From contig NZ_CZQA01000001.1 in assembly GCF_001458735.1 (NCBI RefSeq), positions 372,001 to 436,000 of the forward strand: a stretch of DNA of 64,000 bases, read 5' to 3'. The DNA comes from Candidatus Nitrospira nitrosa (GTDB lineage Bacteria > Nitrospirota > Nitrospiria > Nitrospirales > Nitrospiraceae). The position numbers were made by a program, and so were the translations under genes. Shown piece after piece: positions 45,513 through 54,349 of the stretch. The notes under the pieces are model-generated. The model did no database searches. It had not been told where the DNA came from and saw only the letters and a list, made by a program, of their open reading frames with translations. Each line of letters begins with the position of its first letter. The stretch's first letter is position 1.

Positions 45513-46180
45513 TAGTTTGCCTTTCGCAACGATTCGATAAGGTCAGTGAGTACTGTGCGTTGTGTGTCGTCCGATTCGTGGAGAGCCGCATCTCGAGCAA
45601 AGCTCACCATCCGCTTCAATCCGACATGGGGTGGGATGACCGGTGAGAGAATACGCCAGTAATGACCCACCACTTTCACATGAAAACGAACCTCTTCGGT
45701 CCTGTCCTCAGGGACGAAACTGGCCGTCTCGAGATACACCGAGCCCCGTACCTGAAAGGTCACCGGGATGATAACTTCCAGATTATTCACGATCTCCCAT
45801 TGCCGGTAATCCTCGGACACGGTCGTTTTTTGCACCACCACGATGCGCCCCCAGGCTGGCTCCTCTTTCCACTCGATATAGGGCATGACCGTATCGAATG
45901 AGGCGGCCTCGAGGCGTGCCCCCTTCTGATCCAACGACACATAGCGCTTGACGACGTCTGCCGGAGATCTCCGCATCGAACCGCTCGGACTCATCTGCGC
46001 ATTCGACGGCCCCGACAACGTGAGGAGTACCAGCACAAGTAGAGTGGAAACACATGCCCGCGATACACAGACCGATCCGCTCAAACCACTCCTCAGCACA
46101 GGACGTACATTCCGCAAGATAATCAATGGCGATATGGATGATTGTTTCGGTTTTGTCCGCGGCACACCCAGTTCGCTCAT
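45512..46180 (-). CDS. Secreted protein of unknown function
   Basis: About 222 aa, with a signal-like hydrophobic segment (STLLVLVLLTLSGPSNAQ) some 50 residues from the chosen start. The mature part has SPADVVKRYVSLDQKGARLEA and strands typical of a small NTF2-like or cystatin-like fold (WEIVNNLEVIIPVTFQVRG, EEVRFHVKVVGHYWRI). No named family recognised. The start is uncertain: ATG 46180, ATG 46204 and GTG 46099 all lack a clear Shine-Dalgarno. It heads the HAD-M16-M16 operon and is divergent from the ribonuclease gene. Confidence 0.7.
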   Translation of the reverse strand: MSELGVPRTKPKQSSISPLIILRNVRPVLRSGLSGSVCVSRACVSTLLVLVLLTLSGPSNAQMSPSGSMRRSPADVVKRYVSLDQKGARLEAASFDTVMPYIEWKEEPAWGRIVVVQKTTVSEDYRQWEIVNNLEVIIPVTFQVRGSVYLETASFVPEDRTEEVRFHVKVVGHYWRILSPVIPPHVGLKRMVSFARDAALHESDDTQRTVLTDLIESLRKAN

Positions 46181-46294
46181 TCTAGCAAACAGGGCTGAAG
46201 ACATCCAGGCAAGTACGTGAATCCCTATGGAGGATGTTTGACCTTCGCGAAAAGAGAATGCTACGGTCTTCTCGTCTGCCCCCCAGATCCACAC

Positions 46295-46738
46295 ATGAGA
46301 GGACCTGTGTCCACCCATCGATGGCAGCAACTTCAATTCTTCGGCCTACTCGTCACCCTCTGCTGTACGCTTGCACTCGTTCCATCGATCGGCATCGCAA
46401 CTCACAACCTCAATCCCAACACCCTGACCACCAACGCCTCGATTCTTCTTTCCCCGCAGACCGACGATCCTTCATGGTTTGCAACAGCGCCTGAAAAAGC
46501 CTACGATCTCCTCACACAACTGGAAAAGCGAGGCGGGCGTCCGCTTCCAGGCTATGTTGGTGGGCGTGATTTCCAAAACCGAGAACGCCGTCTTCCTCCC
46601 GGTCGCTATCGGGAGTATGATGTCAACCCGAAGATCCACGGCCGCGGGCGTGACGCCGAGCGGATTGTGATCGAGCAGCGAACCGGGAAAGCCTACTATA
46701 CCGGAGATCACTACAGAACGTTTGTCCCCCTCAATTGA
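46295..46738 (+). CDS. Secreted barnase/RNase Sa-like guanyl-specific ribonuclease
   Basis: A 147-aa protein. An N-terminal signal peptide (FFGLLVTLCCTLALVPSIG) precedes a spacer and a C-terminal N1-type ribonuclease domain. The domain core is DFQNRERRLPPGRYREYDV, then GRGRDAERIVI and YYTGDHYRTF. The catalytic Glu (REYDV), Arg (AERIV) and His (GDHYRTF) line up with E54, R69 and H85 of RNase Sa. It should cleave RNA after G once exported. A barstar-like gene starts 26 nt downstream, the expected cytoplasmic protector. Confidence 0.88.
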   Translation: MRGPVSTHRWQQLQFFGLLVTLCCTLALVPSIGIATHNLNPNTLTTNASILLSPQTDDPSWFATAPEKAYDLLTQLEKRGGRPLPGYVGGRDFQNRERRLPPGRYREYDVNPKIHGRGRDAERIVIEQRTGKAYYTGDHYRTFVPLN

Positions 46739-46764
46739 CAGACACTGCAGCAGGTGAGCGCCCT

Positions 46765-47325
46765 ATGCCGGTAAAACTGTCCCTCCGCACCCATCTCAGC
46801 GCTTCAGTACCTCCCTGGTCAGGACTGCTCGTCTTACCTCGCGGGAGTTCGGCCACAACGATAATCACTGCTCCCGCCGGATTTCTGGTGCGCACGATCG
46901 AGGGCAAGAAATGTCGAACGACATCGAGCCTCTTCGATGAATTCGCGCAGGCATTGTCCTTCCCGGAATACTTTGGGCACAACTGGGATGCCTTGGAAGA
47001 ATGTCTCGCCGATTTCGAGTGGCTACCCGCCAAAGGCTACATTCTCCTCATTTCGAACGCCCAGGCGGTACTCCCCAATGACGAAGAGGAGTATGAAACG
47101 CTGCTGGAAGTCCTCAACGACGCCGGAGAAGCCTGGAGCAAGGGACAAACGGCGGACGGTCGAAGCGCCCCGTTTCATGCGGTGTTTGCCGTGACGGCAC
47201 AGGATAAGTCGACGCGACATCGGTGGGAGTTGGAAGAGTTCAGCGCCACAAAGCAGAGAAAGTCTGCAGAAAACCCAGTCCGAACACGCTCCGCGACTTC
47301 TAAGCAGAAACCCACCAAGAAATAG
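46765..47325 (+). CDS. Barstar-like ribonuclease inhibitor
   Basis: A 186-aa barstar-family protein. The core is LFDEFAQALSFPEYFGHNWDALEE, where HNWDALEECLAD contains the Asp that in barstar plugs the barnase active site, followed by YILLISNAQ and a helix. Flanking segments make it about twice barstar's length, with a basic Lys/Arg-rich tail (RSATSKQKPTKK). ATG 46765 has AGGTGAG upstream; an earlier TTG at 46735 overlaps the ribonuclease stop. It should neutralise the adjacent ribonuclease in the cytoplasm. Confidence 0.87.
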   Translation: MPVKLSLRTHLSASVPPWSGLLVLPRGSSATTIITAPAGFLVRTIEGKKCRTTSSLFDEFAQALSFPEYFGHNWDALEECLADFEWLPAKGYILLISNAQAVLPNDEEEYETLLEVLNDAGEAWSKGQTADGRSAPFHAVFAVTAQDKSTRHRWELEEFSATKQRKSAENPVRTRSATSKQKPTKK

Positions 47326-47434
47326 AGTTCCGCCAAAGCTGTTCAGAGTCTGATACGGCAGGCAGAGATCAAAAAGACCCGCAGGAACCAGCCGTTTGAG
47401 AGTCCCGCCCCAACTGCGGTGTAAAGAGCACCAA

Positions 47435-47650
47435 CTAGCTCATACAGCAGGCAGGACTTCGGATAAGCCTGGCAGGAAGGGACAAGCCCCCTGTCGTCTG
47501 TCGACGCGCCTCCCAGCGAGCCCTGACTGCTGTTTCATGTGTGAGGCAGATACTATGCGTCTCCCGAGGATCATCAAACGGCGCTTTTTCCCCGACGAAA
47601 CCATCCTGACCTTCCCCTCGGCACCAAGAACAAATAACCTTCATGGCCAT
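47435..47650 (-). CDS. Small zinc-finger-like protein
   Basis: A 71-aa protein beginning MAMKVICSWCRGEG, with a CSWC knuckle and a later HSICLTH (Cys, His) that could complete a zinc site. The segment GEKAPFDDPRETHSIC resembles small zinc-binding proteins I associate with Nitrospirota. ATG 47650 is preceded by GAAAGTGAG; an in-frame upstream ATG at 47677 is less likely. The C-terminal 25 residues are less typical. Function unknown. Confidence 0.65.
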   Translation of the reverse strand: MAMKVICSWCRGEGQDGFVGEKAPFDDPRETHSICLTHETAVRARWEARRQTTGGLSLPARLIRSPACCMS

Positions 47651-47889
47651 CTCACTTTCCATATGTAAATACAGCAAGAATCGCGCCGCCAGCCATACCT
47701 GACAACCCAGTAGACAATTACAAAGGAATTTGACCGTTCGATCGAAAGACCCCGCCTTCTGCTGTATCCATATTGATAAGAAGTGGATCCTATCGACATT
47801 TTTTGGCCTTCTAAGGAACTGATATCCGATGACCTACCCTCCAGTTTCTTGACCGACTCTCGTCCTCCATGGTAGGGTGCGCCCCCGTT

Positions 47890-49173
47890 ATGAAGACATC
47901 CCGCTCTGCCAAACTCTTTACGGAAGCCCAACAGCTGATTCCAGGCGGCGTCAACAGCCCTGTCCGGGCGTTCCGCTCGGTGGGAGGACAGCCGCGCTTC
48001 ATCGCACGTGCGAAAGGATCGCGCCTTTACGATGTGGATAAGAATGTCTACATCGATTACGTGCTCTCTTGGGGGCCGATGATCCTGGGGCATGCCCATT
48101 CAGCGGTCATTGCTTCGATCAAGAAGGCGGCTGGACAAGGCACCAGTTACGGCGCACCGACGGAATTGGAAGTCGCGCTGGCGAAAGAAATTCGCCACGC
48201 ATTCCCATCGATGGAAAAACTCAGGTTGGTCAGCTCTGGAACCGAAGCCGTCATGAGCGCCATTCGTGTCGCTCGGGGGTTCACCCAACGCACTGGAATC
48301 ATCAAGTTCGAAGGGTGCTACCACGGACACAGCGACTATTTATTGGCAAAGGCCGGTTCAGGTCTGGCGACATTGGGAATTCCGGACTCACCAGGTGTGC
48401 CTGAGGATTTCGCGAAACACACCCTGACCGCACCCTATAATGACATTCGGACTGTTCAAGAGCTCATCAAAGCGAATCACAAGCAACTCGCCTGCATCAT
48501 CATCGAGCCAATCGCAGGCAATATGGGTGTCGTACCGCCCGCACCGGGCTTTCTGCCGGCTCTTCGACAATTGACTGCCGAGCATGGAATCCTATTAATT
48601 TTTGACGAAGTCATTTCAGGTTTTCGCGTGAATTATGGCGGAGCTCAAGCGCTGTATGGCATCAAGCCGGACCTGACGGTATTAGGGAAAATCATCGGGG
48701 GAGGGCTGCCTGTCGGTGCCTACGGCGGACGGAAAGATATCATGGATCTCATCGCCCCAGTTGGACCGGTCTACCAGGCAGGAACCCTCTCGGGAAATCC
48801 CCTGGCCGTCTCAGCTGGATTGGCGACGCTGAAGCAATTACGGGGGAAGGGAGTCTATAAGCAGTTAGAGCAACGATCCGTGACCCTCGCCAAGGGCATC
48901 GGTGAAGCCGCAAAACGGGCAGGAGTTCCCGTGACGCAAACACGCGTCGGATCGATGCTGACGACCTTCTTTACTCCAGGCCCGGTGGTGGACTGGAGCA
49001 CGGCAAAACAATCTGACACAAAACGGTACGGCCAGTTTTTTCACCACATGTTGGAGCAGGGCGTCTATCTTGCCCCCTCTCAGTTCGAAGCGGCATTCCT
49101 TTCCACTGCCCACAGTGCGCAAGACATCGAGAAAACCATCCGCGCGGCCCAGGTTGCATTCAAGAAGCTTTAG
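47890..49173 (+). CDS. hemL: Glutamate-1-semialdehyde 2,1-aminomutase
   Basis: A 427-aa PLP enzyme, exactly the usual length. It makes 5-aminolevulinate in the C5 pathway of heme and corrinoid synthesis. Key features are [40 protein letters not shown] and the PLP-lysine region [21 protein letters not shown] 47890 gives the family start [10 protein letters not shown]; an in-frame ATG at 47869 would add seven residues. A 122-bp repeat begins at the base after the stop codon. Confidence 0.96.
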   Translation: MKTSRSAKLFTEAQQLIPGGVNSPVRAFRSVGGQPRFIARAKGSRLYDVDKNVYIDYVLSWGPMILGHAHSAVIASIKKAAGQGTSYGAPTELEVALAKEIRHAFPSMEKLRLVSSGTEAVMSAIRVARGFTQRTGIIKFEGCYHGHSDYLLAKAGSGLATLGIPDSPGVPEDFAKHTLTAPYNDIRTVQELIKANHKQLACIIIEPIAGNMGVVPPAPGFLPALRQLTAEHGILLIFDEVISGFRVNYGGAQALYGIKPDLTVLGKIIGGGLPVGAYGGRKDIMDLIAPVGPVYQAGTLSGNPLAVSAGLATLKQLRGKGVYKQLEQRSVTLAKGIGEAAKRAGVPVTQTRVGSMLTTFFTPGPVVDWSTAKQSDTKRYGQFFHHMLEQGVYLAPSQFEAAFLSTAHSAQDIEKTIRAAQVAFKKL

Positions 49174-49295
49174 CTGGATGCGGATAAAGTCCGCCAGCGG
49201 CGTTCTCGCATCGCTCAGAAGCTCACCGTACGGCACTGAGTAGGATTCGCCTCTTCGCTCGCTACGGCCTTGCCGGACAGCATTTTTGCGCATCC
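49174..49295. repeat. 122-bp dispersed repeat, copy 1 (with inverted ends)
   Basis: It starts right after the hemL stop. Its ends are imperfect inverted repeats (GGATGCGGATAAAG and CTTTTTGC-like ATTTTTGCGCATCC). The interior matches the reverse complement of the element at 55212-55333 through GCCAGC-GCGTTCTC, CTCAGA, TTCGCCTCTT and ACGGCCTTGC-like blocks. No protein is encoded. It may be a MITE-type repeat or a structured terminator that serves hemL. Confidence 0.65.
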
Positions 49296-49402
49296 TGCTG
49301 AGCTGTTCAGAGTCCTCTTATCCCTCGATCGCTGAGACAGCTACAGAGGTCAAAACGAGTTTTCCCGCAACCTGTTAGTGGTCCCCTCCTGAGACAGATA
49401 TC

Positions 49403-49441
49403 TGAATCCAAATAGATACAGGGCGTATCTGTTTAGATTCA
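49403..49441. terminator. 17-bp hairpin downstream of the 76-aa gene
   Basis: TGAATCCAAATAGATAC pairs with GTATCTGTTTAGATTCA around a 5-nt AGGGC loop, with one mismatch and one G-U pair. It lies about 45 nt beyond the stop of the minus-strand gene at 49486. It has no long U-tract, so it is either a terminator or a protein-binding palindrome. Confidence 0.45.
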
Positions 49442-49485
49442 GGCGTGCTTCTCTAGAAGTCTCTACTCACCGCTCGCTCCCCTTA

Positions 49486-49716
49486 CTATTCATCATCTTC
49501 ATCTTCTGCTTCCATAGCTTCTTGCCGCTTCTGCTCTTCCATGGCGTTATGGAGCAGCATGCGGACAAACATTGAATATAACGACCCTTTTTCCAACGTC
49601 CCCCCGGGTGGAATGGCAATTTTCCCTTCCTTGATCATGCGATCCATCCAGGCTTTCTGATCGGGGGCGATCAGCATAGGAATTTCAATCAACCCCACCC
49701 GTCCCATCATATCCAT
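49486..49716 (-). CDS. Small conserved-looking hypothetical protein
   Basis: A 76-aa protein with VGLIEIPMLIAPDQKAWMDRMIKEG, then IPPGGTLEKGSLYSMFVRMLL and a strongly acidic end (EAEDEDDE). GGAGG lies 10 nt before ATG 49716. It is predicted cytoplasmic and helical. I do not recognise a family; a DNA-mimic or adaptor role is possible from the acidic tail but not supported. Confidence 0.6.
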   Translation of the reverse strand: MDMMGRVGLIEIPMLIAPDQKAWMDRMIKEGKIAIPPGGTLEKGSLYSMFVRMLLHNAMEEQKRQEAMEAEDEDDE

Positions 49717-49928
49717 GGCTTGAAACCTCCATTACATGAAACCAAGAACTGATAGAGAATAGCTAAGAACATACCCAACCACGCAGAAACGTGATCTTCT
49801 TTGTTCATGCCATAAGCCACTTACCATCAGCCATCCACACCTTCACGGGAACCATTCCAGCATGCCGTTTTGACCATTGTCAATTGGTCTGAACCTGGCA
49901 CAACACCTGCTCTTATCTAGAGTACACC

Positions 49929-50516
49929 ATGAAACCGTATTTGATTCTGACAACCTGGGTACTCATCGGCTGGTGGTCTCTCCAGATATCATCAAGCGCC
50001 TCTGCAGCGCGGCTTGAACAGTCCGACCTTGGATCAACCCTGAACCAGCAATGTGACCTCTGTTGGTATCCCTCGCCGAACGAAGACCGTTCTGATCGGC
50101 TCCCCACCTACAAACAGCCACGACACAAGCGCCCACCGGACAGCCGCCCACAACGCTATCCCAAAGGACGGTACAAGTTGAGAGCCGACCACAAATCTAT
50201 TCGGCCCTCTACTCTTCGATCCAGCACACGACACGAGATGAGACTACTGAGCACCCTCCAGGTACGGGCAGTCGATGGAGACACCATTCGCGTTGGAGGC
50301 GAGCGCATCAGACTGCGCGGCATCGATACACCAGAAATGAATGAGCCGGCGGGGCCGGCCGCCAAACAACGGCTGGACGAGCTCTTGCGCAGTGGCTCTA
50401 TTCGGATCGTGCCACAGGGCCGTGACGTCTACCATCGCCTCATCGCCGATGTGTTTGTGAATGGACAAAATGTCGCCGGTATTCTGCGAAGTGAAGGACT
50501 ATCAAAAGCAGGATAG
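49929..50516 (+). CDS. Secreted staphylococcal-nuclease-like protein
   Basis: A 195-aa protein with a signal peptide (cleavage near SASAA), a basic Pro-rich linker (about 50-100) and an SNase/thermonuclease domain. Motifs are RAVDGDTIRVGGERIRLRGIDTPE, with the calcium-binding Asp and catalytic Arg, and GRDVYHRLIADVFV, with the second Arg. The domain is at the short end for the family, ending at GILRSEGLSKAG, so the C-terminal helix may be truncated. It would degrade extracellular nucleic acids. Confidence 0.85.
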   Translation: MKPYLILTTWVLIGWWSLQISSSASAARLEQSDLGSTLNQQCDLCWYPSPNEDRSDRLPTYKQPRHKRPPDSRPQRYPKGRYKLRADHKSIRPSTLRSSTRHEMRLLSTLQVRAVDGDTIRVGGERIRLRGIDTPEMNEPAGPAAKQRLDELLRSGSIRIVPQGRDVYHRLIADVFVNGQNVAGILRSEGLSKAG

Positions 50517-50585
50517 CTGACATCAGCATGATTCACGAACAGGTTCGACCAAGAGTGAACATGCCTTTTTCCAAGGAGCAGCCAG

Positions 50586-50894
50586 ATGCAACCTCTCATC
50601 CAAAGCGAAACCGATTTGAAAGTGAATGTAACCCTTGTCTCTACGCATGGACTCTGGCTGTTGACCAACAACAGTGAGCTCTTTGTTTCGTTTCTCGAAT
50701 TCCCTCAACTGCGAACCGCCTCTTCAATAAAGCTCAACCACGTGGTGCAACTCCATCCCGACATTCTGTATTGGCCGGATCTGAATATTGAGATCCCCGT
50801 CAAACGGGCACGATACTTCCCCCTCACATTTGTGAAACCGCACCCATCCAGACAATCCGCTCGACGAACGAAGACAAGATCCGTCACAGCCTAA
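50586..50894 (+). CDS. DUF2442-like protein
   Basis: A 102-aa protein resembling DUF2442, with LWLLTNNSELFVSFLEFPQLR and YWPDLNIEIPVKRARYFPL. AAGGAGCAG precedes the ATG. Unlike the copy at 36787 it has no DUF4160 partner. The C-terminus is basic. An orphan of this pair could be a relic or a stand-alone regulator. Function unknown. Confidence 0.65.
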   Translation: MQPLIQSETDLKVNVTLVSTHGLWLLTNNSELFVSFLEFPQLRTASSIKLNHVVQLHPDILYWPDLNIEIPVKRARYFPLTFVKPHPSRQSARRTKTRSVTA

Positions 50895-51233
50895 GGGACA
50901 GCCTCTTACCCCTCTCGATGAATCCTTTCTGATTCACTGGATCGAAAAAGATACGCATACACGCTCTATTACGCAATATGCCCACTGATAACTCTTTGAA
51001 AGATTACTACGCCCTGAGAATGCACCAAGGCATGGTTCATGCGAAGTGTATTCTCAACGGTGCCTCGTGTCCTCAGAATCGATGGTTATGCGCAGCTGCA
51101 ATGAGCTGTAACAGGATGACCAATTTCTGAAATATCCGGTTAACGATAGCCGACCTGTTGCGGGGCTTTATCATGACAAAAACTCCATCACCAGATTGAT
51201 GATGTACCGAAAGGGCATACGAAGGAGAACCCC
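50895..51233. other. Intergenic region without a supported gene
   Basis: About 340 bases. One 50-codon open frame (50978-51130, five cysteines) has no ribosome-binding site and is not called. No strong hairpin, repeat or RNA gene is visible. GAAGGAGAA at the right end belongs to the next gene. Confidence 0.5.
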
Positions 51234-51476
51234 ATGATCATGCTCAAAAGCCAGTTCGTCCAGATTGTGTTTACAGCAATCACTCTCGCGTTTATCCTTA
51301 GCGCGCTCTCGATGGTCTGGCCTGCCATCATCGCCGCGTTTCTCGGGATTCTCCTGCTGCTTCAATCGCTCGGCACCGAACCGGAGATCGCGAGACTGTC
51401 GTGGTCCGAAGTAGACAACGTATCGGTTGTCATCGGCGCCTTCCGACGTCCCGGTCTTCCGACAGTTCTCTCATGA
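51234..51476 (+). CDS. Small membrane protein
   Basis: An 80-aa protein with two adjacent hydrophobic stretches between residues 10 and 46 (FTAITLAFILSALSMVW and IIAAFLGILLLL), then a polar tail. GAAGGAG lies just before the ATG. It is probably an inner-membrane hairpin protein. No family recognised; neighbours are equally uncharacterised. Confidence 0.55.
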   Translation: MIMLKSQFVQIVFTAITLAFILSALSMVWPAIIAAFLGILLLLQSLGTEPEIARLSWSEVDNVSVVIGAFRRPGLPTVLS

Positions 51477-51596
51477 CGAGGCAAGGAAGCATCCCGTCTT
51501 GAGGCCATCACCGCACAGGCTAAAACATGTTGAGAACCGGCAGATTCTACAGACATTCCAGAAGCGAACACTGCCGGGAGAGTTGGGAGAGCCAAA

Positions 51597-51920
51597 ATGA
51601 ATGTGAAAGGGTTCATTCTCGAAGATGACCAAGGCCGAGAGTTTGTGATGGGATGTGAACGACCCTATGCCCAAATTGGGCGAACGTTTCTGCTCCAGAG
51701 ATGGCAGCGCCGGAGACTGATTCCTTTACAATATTCAGAACGAGAAGCTCGTCATGTCGTGGGAGAGGCATTGATGGCACTCGACGATTTATTCACCGCA
51801 CTGCTCAAACGATGCCATGACCAGCCCCTTGCTGAACAGCCCCTTGCTGAACAGCCCAAAGAAGGATGCTCGGATATCCGTAGACTGCCCGTGAAGACAG
51901 GCCACGGCTGCAAAACATGA
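51597..51920 (+). CDS. Hypothetical protein with a short tandem repeat
   Basis: A 107-aa protein. The first 75 residues look structured (FILEDDQGREFVMGCERPYAQIG, LLQRWQRRRLIPLQ). The tail contains a duplicated QPLAE from two copies of a 15-bp repeat (about 51822-51851), so it may be length-variable. AGAGTTGGGAGAG precedes ATG 51597. No family recognised. It lies next to an IS30 relic. Confidence 0.5.
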   Translation: MNVKGFILEDDQGREFVMGCERPYAQIGRTFLLQRWQRRRLIPLQYSEREARHVVGEALMALDDLFTALLKRCHDQPLAEQPLAEQPKEGCSDIRRLPVKTGHGCKT

Positions 51921-52011
51921 GTTGCTGCCTAGGCATTCATACCCCACACTCAGGATCGACACCGACACCCGAGGAAGGAAGACCCTGGGGCTAGGCCTGC
52001 CCCACACGCAT

Positions 52012-52737
52012 TCGCTCTGAACGACGGCGCGGATCCTAGGACGGGCCCCGAGTACCCTGAGCCGGGAAGTGGCCAGAAACCATGTATACGGCGCTGTACG
52101 TGTTGCCACGTGAAACGCTGCGGAGCGAATCAGTGGCTCCCTTGTGGCAGGCTTGCAAGGCCCGTCGCCATCGGGTGCGCGGCCAAGACCGCCGGGGCCA
52201 GATTCTCAATATGACCCCGATCACCGAACAGCCTGCCGACGTCGCCACCCAGACCGTCCCCGGTTGCTGGGAAGGCGACTTGCTGAAAGATGCCCACAAT
52301 GGCTCGGCCGTGGGCACCCAAGTGGAACGGACGACGCGCCTAGTGCTGCTGGTCCGCATGGACAGCACGGTTGCCGCCGGTGCGTATCGGGGCTTTACGA
52401 AGAAGCTCCCGCATGTGCCCACCCCACCGCGGAAAACGCTGACCTATGATCGGGGCAAAGGGATAGTGGACCATGAGCAGTCGGCACCCCGCCTCGCGAT
52501 CCAGATGCTCTTTGCCGATCCGCACGGCCCCTGGCAACGCGGGACCAACGAGAATACCAATGGCCAGCCATACCGATACTTGCCGAAGGGCACGGATCCA
52601 TCGGGTGATACCCAGCGGGAGTGAATGTCATTGTCCATCAGCTCAACACGCGCCCACGGAAATGCCTCGGCTTTGCGAGGCCGATGGAGATCCACGCGCA
52701 ACTGCGCTCTCATTCACCCCTTGCAGTTGGAACTTGA
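52012..52737 (+). pseudogene. IS30 family transposase relic
   Basis: Pieces of an IS30-type transposase lie in three frames. First comes a helix-turn-helix fragment LGRAPSTLSREVARN. The long piece 52082-52624 has GQDRRGQILNMTPITEQPADVA, WEGDLLKDAHNGSAVGT, ERTTRLVLLVRMD and the catalytic-region WQRGTNENTNG. After a frameshift near 52620, VHQLNTRPRKCLGFARP continues to 52737. The zone between the HTH and the DDE domain appears deleted. No terminal inverted repeats were identified. It is not mobile by itself. Confidence 0.85.
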
Positions 52738-53016
52738 GCCCGCCCACCCAAAGCGGAAAGAGAACCCTCACAAGGAGGTTGGACGATAGGTCTATATGTA
52801 TCGAATGAGATTCAGTCTGTATCGAATTCGATTCATCGCCATACAGCTCAGTGTGGAAACGCGACAAATCCCCAGAAAAATGGCAACTGCATAGAGGTCT
52901 GCTTATTGCACATCTAAATTTTAAGGACATCCATTTGAGAATGTCTGCAGACAATGATGTCAATGAAGCGACAGGACTATCTTTTTCATCGCGTTCGCTG
53001 TACGGGGGGATCGACC

Positions 53017-53409
53017 ATGGAAGGATTTACACGCGCCAACTTATTTGAGCTCAGCAGCAAGACCATTCATGTCACCTATTCCACAACAAGTATCCTAGGA
53101 GGGCCGATTCTCAGTTATCGGGATGATCTGCGGAGTCTCACCTTCCGGGGTGATGACATTCAGATCGAACAGACGGCGTTGGGTGAGATCGTCACGGTCA
53201 CGCTCGAAGTTGTTCCCGATCTCCGCACCGTTTCATTTTCGCTGATCGTGCCCACCGTAACGGTCATGCCGCAATCCAACGGGGCACGAGTGAAGGTGCT
53301 CGGCATCACAACGACTGCTCCAACAACAATCGCCGGACCGCCACCGGGGCCAGAACTTCTGTACTCAGCTGTATATTTGAGAGGGACCGCGCAGTTTATC
53401 GTGTCCTAG
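53017..53409 (+). CDS. Hypothetical beta-rich protein
   Basis: A 130-aa protein of alternating short strands (KTIHVTYSTTSILGG, LRSLTFRGDDIQIEQ, GEIVTVTLEVVPDLRTVSFSLIVPTVTVM) ending AQFIVS, a pattern typical of a small beta-sandwich. ATG 53017 is chosen over in-frame ATG codons at 52954 and 52957; a G-rich stretch (GGGGGGATC) lies upstream. There is no signal peptide or membrane segment. No family recognised. Confidence 0.55.
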   Translation: MEGFTRANLFELSSKTIHVTYSTTSILGGPILSYRDDLRSLTFRGDDIQIEQTALGEIVTVTLEVVPDLRTVSFSLIVPTVTVMPQSNGARVKVLGITTTAPTTIAGPPPGPELLYSAVYLRGTAQFIVS

Positions 53410-53592
53410 TCGTGTGGTTTAATGGTTTAAACGTGTTGCGATGAGCCATCGCGGTCGCACTTAACGTGGGACTCTCAGGCTTATGGTCGCTGGTAAGCGC
53501 TTGAGGATGACTACCAGTAGCGTTCAGAATGGGGACAGAATCTCCCCCTTGCAGGCACTCAGAGTATGCGAAAGGGTATTGAGGAGACACTT

Positions 53593-54333
53593 ATGGCTAT
53601 TCAATGGATCGGCAGTCCCAACAAGGACAAAGGGCGAGAGGGGTACAGACCGGAAGCCATCGTCATTCATATCATGGAGGGCACACTCAAGGGGACAGAC
53701 GCGTGGTTCACGAATGAGGAATCGGGTGTGTCCGCTCATTATGGGATCGGGAAGTCCGGCGAGATTCATCAATACGTAGGAGAAAGCGATCGAGCGTGGC
53801 ACGCAGGCCGCATCGTCTCTCCGACGTGGCGATTATTGAAGGCCGACGTGAACCCCAATTGGTATACGATCGGAATTGAGCACGAAGGGACAGAAGATAG
53901 CCCCTGGTCCGACGCGCTGTACAAGGCCAGTGCCGGTTTGATTGAGGCCATTAGCCGACGATGGGCGATCCCTTGCGATCGCGATCATATCATCGGCCAT
54001 CGCGAGATTCGCGCGGACAAGACGTGCCCTGGTCTGGAAGTGGATCTCGACCAGCTCGTCGACATGGCCAAGGACATCCAACAGAGTCCGTCCACGTTTA
54101 ATTTTGTGAAGAAACCGGGTATCGTACAAACTCGCGTCGACCTCAACATCCGTGAAAAAGCTCCGACATCAGCCGCTCCCCTTGTCCGCACGATCAAAGG
54201 CGGAAGGCGGCTACAGTATCAAGGCTGGACGAGCAATGGACTTAGCGTCAACGGCAATGCCCATTGGTACAAAGACGTTGATGGGAACTACTTCTGGGCT
54301 GGTGCGACAGCGCAGCCCATCCCTGGGCTCTGA
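53593..54333 (+). CDS. N-acetylmuramoyl-L-alanine amidase (Amidase_2) with SH3-like tail
   Basis: A 246-aa protein. The Amidase_2 domain shows the zinc ligands in AIVIHIMEG and IIGHREIRADKTCPG, plus HYGIGKSGEIHQYV and the WHAG motif. The C-terminal 60 residues (VDLNIREKAPTSAAPLVRTI...WYKD) form a bacterial SH3-like domain for wall binding. No signal peptide is present, so release may need lysis or another route; phage-like origin is possible. GAGGAG precedes ATG 53593. Confidence 0.88.
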   Translation: MAIQWIGSPNKDKGREGYRPEAIVIHIMEGTLKGTDAWFTNEESGVSAHYGIGKSGEIHQYVGESDRAWHAGRIVSPTWRLLKADVNPNWYTIGIEHEGTEDSPWSDALYKASAGLIEAISRRWAIPCDRDHIIGHREIRADKTCPGLEVDLDQLVDMAKDIQQSPSTFNFVKKPGIVQTRVDLNIREKAPTSAAPLVRTIKGGRRLQYQGWTSNGLSVNGNAHWYKDVDGNYFWAGATAQPIPGL

Positions 54334-54349
54334 GCGACCCACTCGTCCG

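Noticed and set aside
46735-46764. TTG start for the barstar-like gene overlapping the ribonuclease stop
   Set aside because: ATG 46765 has a better placed AGGTGAG, although translational coupling through the TTG cannot be excluded.
47396-47668. Plus-strand open frame of 90 codons
   Set aside because: It runs antisense to the CSWC zinc-finger gene, which has the better motif and ribosome-binding site.
50541-50560. GGTTCGACC considered as a tRNA T-loop
   Set aside because: No acceptor, D or anticodon stems can be built around it.
50978-51130. 50-codon open frame with five cysteines
   Set aside because: No ribosome-binding site, no recognisable motif and no operon context.
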